Below are positions 63,137 to 64,000 of a stretch of 64,000 bases of DNA, in pieces (the stretch's first letter is position 1; the number at the start of each line of letters is the position of its first letter). This DNA is from Kaiparowitsia implicata GSE-PSE-MK54-09C (GTDB taxonomy: Bacteria; Cyanobacteriota; Cyanobacteriia; Elainellales; Elainellaceae). A program made the position numbers and the translations under genes. The DNA lies in contig JAHHHI010000080.1 in the NCBI GenBank assembly GCA_019359435.1, positions 1-64,000 on the forward strand, written 5' to 3'. Under the pieces are notes generated by a model that did not search any database, was not told the DNA's origin, and saw only the letters and a list, made by a program, of their open reading frames with translations.

Positions 63137-64000
63137 ATGCACATTACTGCTCCTGCCCTACCCAACGATATCGAACTCCCCACCTGGTTGCGAGACTGTT
63201 TGCTATCAGAGCGATCGCCCGTAGAAGGTGACGACGCCAGCAGCGTTACATCAGCGCACCTCGTGTGCAGTGCCTTTGAGTTTGCCTATCGGCTGCACGA
63301 AGATCAGCGTCGGGCCTCAGGAGAACCCTACATCGCCCATCCCGTGGCCGTAGCAGGGCTACTGCGCGATCTCGGAGGCAGCAGCGAGATGATTGCAGCG
63401 GGCTTTTTGCACGACGTGGTCGAAGACACCGACGTCACCCCAGAGGAAATTGAGCAGCGCTTTGGCGCAGACGTGCGCCACCTCGTAGAAGGGGTAACCA
63501 AGCTGTCAAAGTTTAACTTTTCCAGCAAGACCGAGCGCGCAGCAGAAAACTTTCGCCGCATGTTCTTGGCCATGGCCAAAGATATTCGGGTGATTGTGGT
63601 GAAGCTAGCCGATCGCCTGCACAACATGCGCACCCTAGAGCATCTGCCCGACGAAAAGCGTCGCCGCATTGCTCAAGAAACCTTAGAAATTTTTGCACCC
63701 CTGGCAAACCGCCTGGGGATCGGTCGGTTTAAGTGGGAATTGGAGGATCTGGCCTTTAAGTATCTTGATCCCACCGCCTACAGCGAGATGCGAACCTTCG
63801 TGACCGAAAAACGCACCAATCGCGAGGCGTTTTTAGCCGAAGCGGTTGCCCTGATCCAGCCAGAGTTAGAGCAGGCGGGCATCTGCGTGGCAGAAATTAG
63901 CGGACGCCCCAAACATCTGCATGGCATTTACCAAAAAATGCAGCGCCAGCACAAAGAGTTTCATGAAATTCTGGATGTGGCTGCCATCCGCATCATCGTT
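63137..64000 (+). CDS. RelA/SpoT-type (p)ppGpp synthetase/hydrolase, N-terminal part
   Basis: The first 288 codons of a RelA/SpoT homologue; the gene continues beyond the window. GGAG lies 8 bases before the ATG. The hydrolase HD domain is intact: YIAHPVAVAGLL, FLHDVVEDTDVT and VVKLADRLHNMRTL. The synthetase domain begins at GRPKHLHGIYQKMQR and DVAAIRIIV. A complete hydrolase domain indicates a bifunctional Rel enzyme of the stringent response, the usual single long RSH of cyanobacteria. Confidence 0.95.
   Translation, partial: MHITAPALPNDIELPTWLRDCLLSERSPVEGDDASSVTSAHLVCSAFEFAYRLHEDQRRASGEPYIAHPVAVAGLLRDLGGSSEMIAAGFLHDVVEDTDVTPEEIEQRFGADVRHLVEGVTKLSKFNFSSKTERAAENFRRMFLAMAKDIRVIVVKLADRLHNMRTLEHLPDEKRRRIAQETLEIFAPLANRLGIGRFKWELEDLAFKYLDPTAYSEMRTFVTEKRTNREAFLAEAVALIQPELEQAGICVAEISGRPKHLHGIYQKMQRQHKEFHEILDVAAIRIIV

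Overview
The window is chromosomal DNA of a cyanobacterium, probably a filamentous, non-marine, Leptolyngbya/Nodosilinea-like organism; the genus is inference. Evidence: the HIP1 octamer GCGATCGC is scattered everywhere; there are cyanobacterial marker genes (thf1/psb29, the group 2 sigma factor sigC, long-form thiE and ribBA, a patD-like gene); and one promoter each fits the NtcA and the Pho-box pattern. No rRNA, tRNA or CRISPR array was recognised.

Layout. 0.2-4 kb: minus-strand redox set under a MarR regulator (CDGSH protein, type II NADH dehydrogenase, DoxX, and an isochorismatase-like hydrolase broken by an in-frame TAG). 4-7 kb: TetR remnant, 131-bp MITE, haloalkane-dehalogenase-like hydrolase, and a gene graveyard where signal peptide, kinase, ligase and glyoxalase fragments are joined. 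7-8.5 kb: TetR-SRPBCC-DUF2892 unit. 8.8-12.4 kb: ParA/MinD ATPase, glutaminase and membrane PAS protein behind a textbook NtcA promoter. 12.5-14.3 kb: ISAs1-family element abutting a truncated IS5-family element. 14.3-27.5 kb: Rieske oxygenase, a 1207-residue hybrid kinase/adenylate cyclase, thiE, a secreted DUF1565 protein, a GGDEF-EAL protein, a GST. 27.8-34.1 kb: small conserved genes, then thf1 and an SDR gene between two inverted, equally defective IS1 copies. 34.5-44 kb: GNAT, sigC, Spy-like protein, a NarL-type two-component pair, FAD/Rieske oxidoreductase, dinB. 44-49 kb: fermentation genes (phosphoketolase, ACT-domain protein, D-lactate dehydrogenase) preceded by a possible small transcription unit ending in an intrinsic terminator. 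49-52 kb: phoX with a Pho box, and a 61-residue internally repeated peptide. 52.9-64 kb: PAS/GAF histidine kinase, YihY, argC, ribBA, ArsC-like protein, DUF389 protein, patD-like gene, and the start of a RelA/SpoT gene cut by the window edge.

Non-coding DNA is dominated by short mobile repeats. Family 1 (about 131 bp, four copies) has long terminal inverted repeats and YTAG target duplications, so it looks like an IS5-type MITE. Family 2 occurs as a 48-bp form that is almost only its two termini and as a 110-124-bp form with one or two GC-rich hairpins between the same termini; several copies have exact 5-bp target duplications. Copies sit on or beside stop codons of dinB and the NarL-type kinase. 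The strongest biological leads are the NtcA-driven ParA-glutaminase-PAS module, the transcription unit upstream of phosphoketolase, and the two repeat families.
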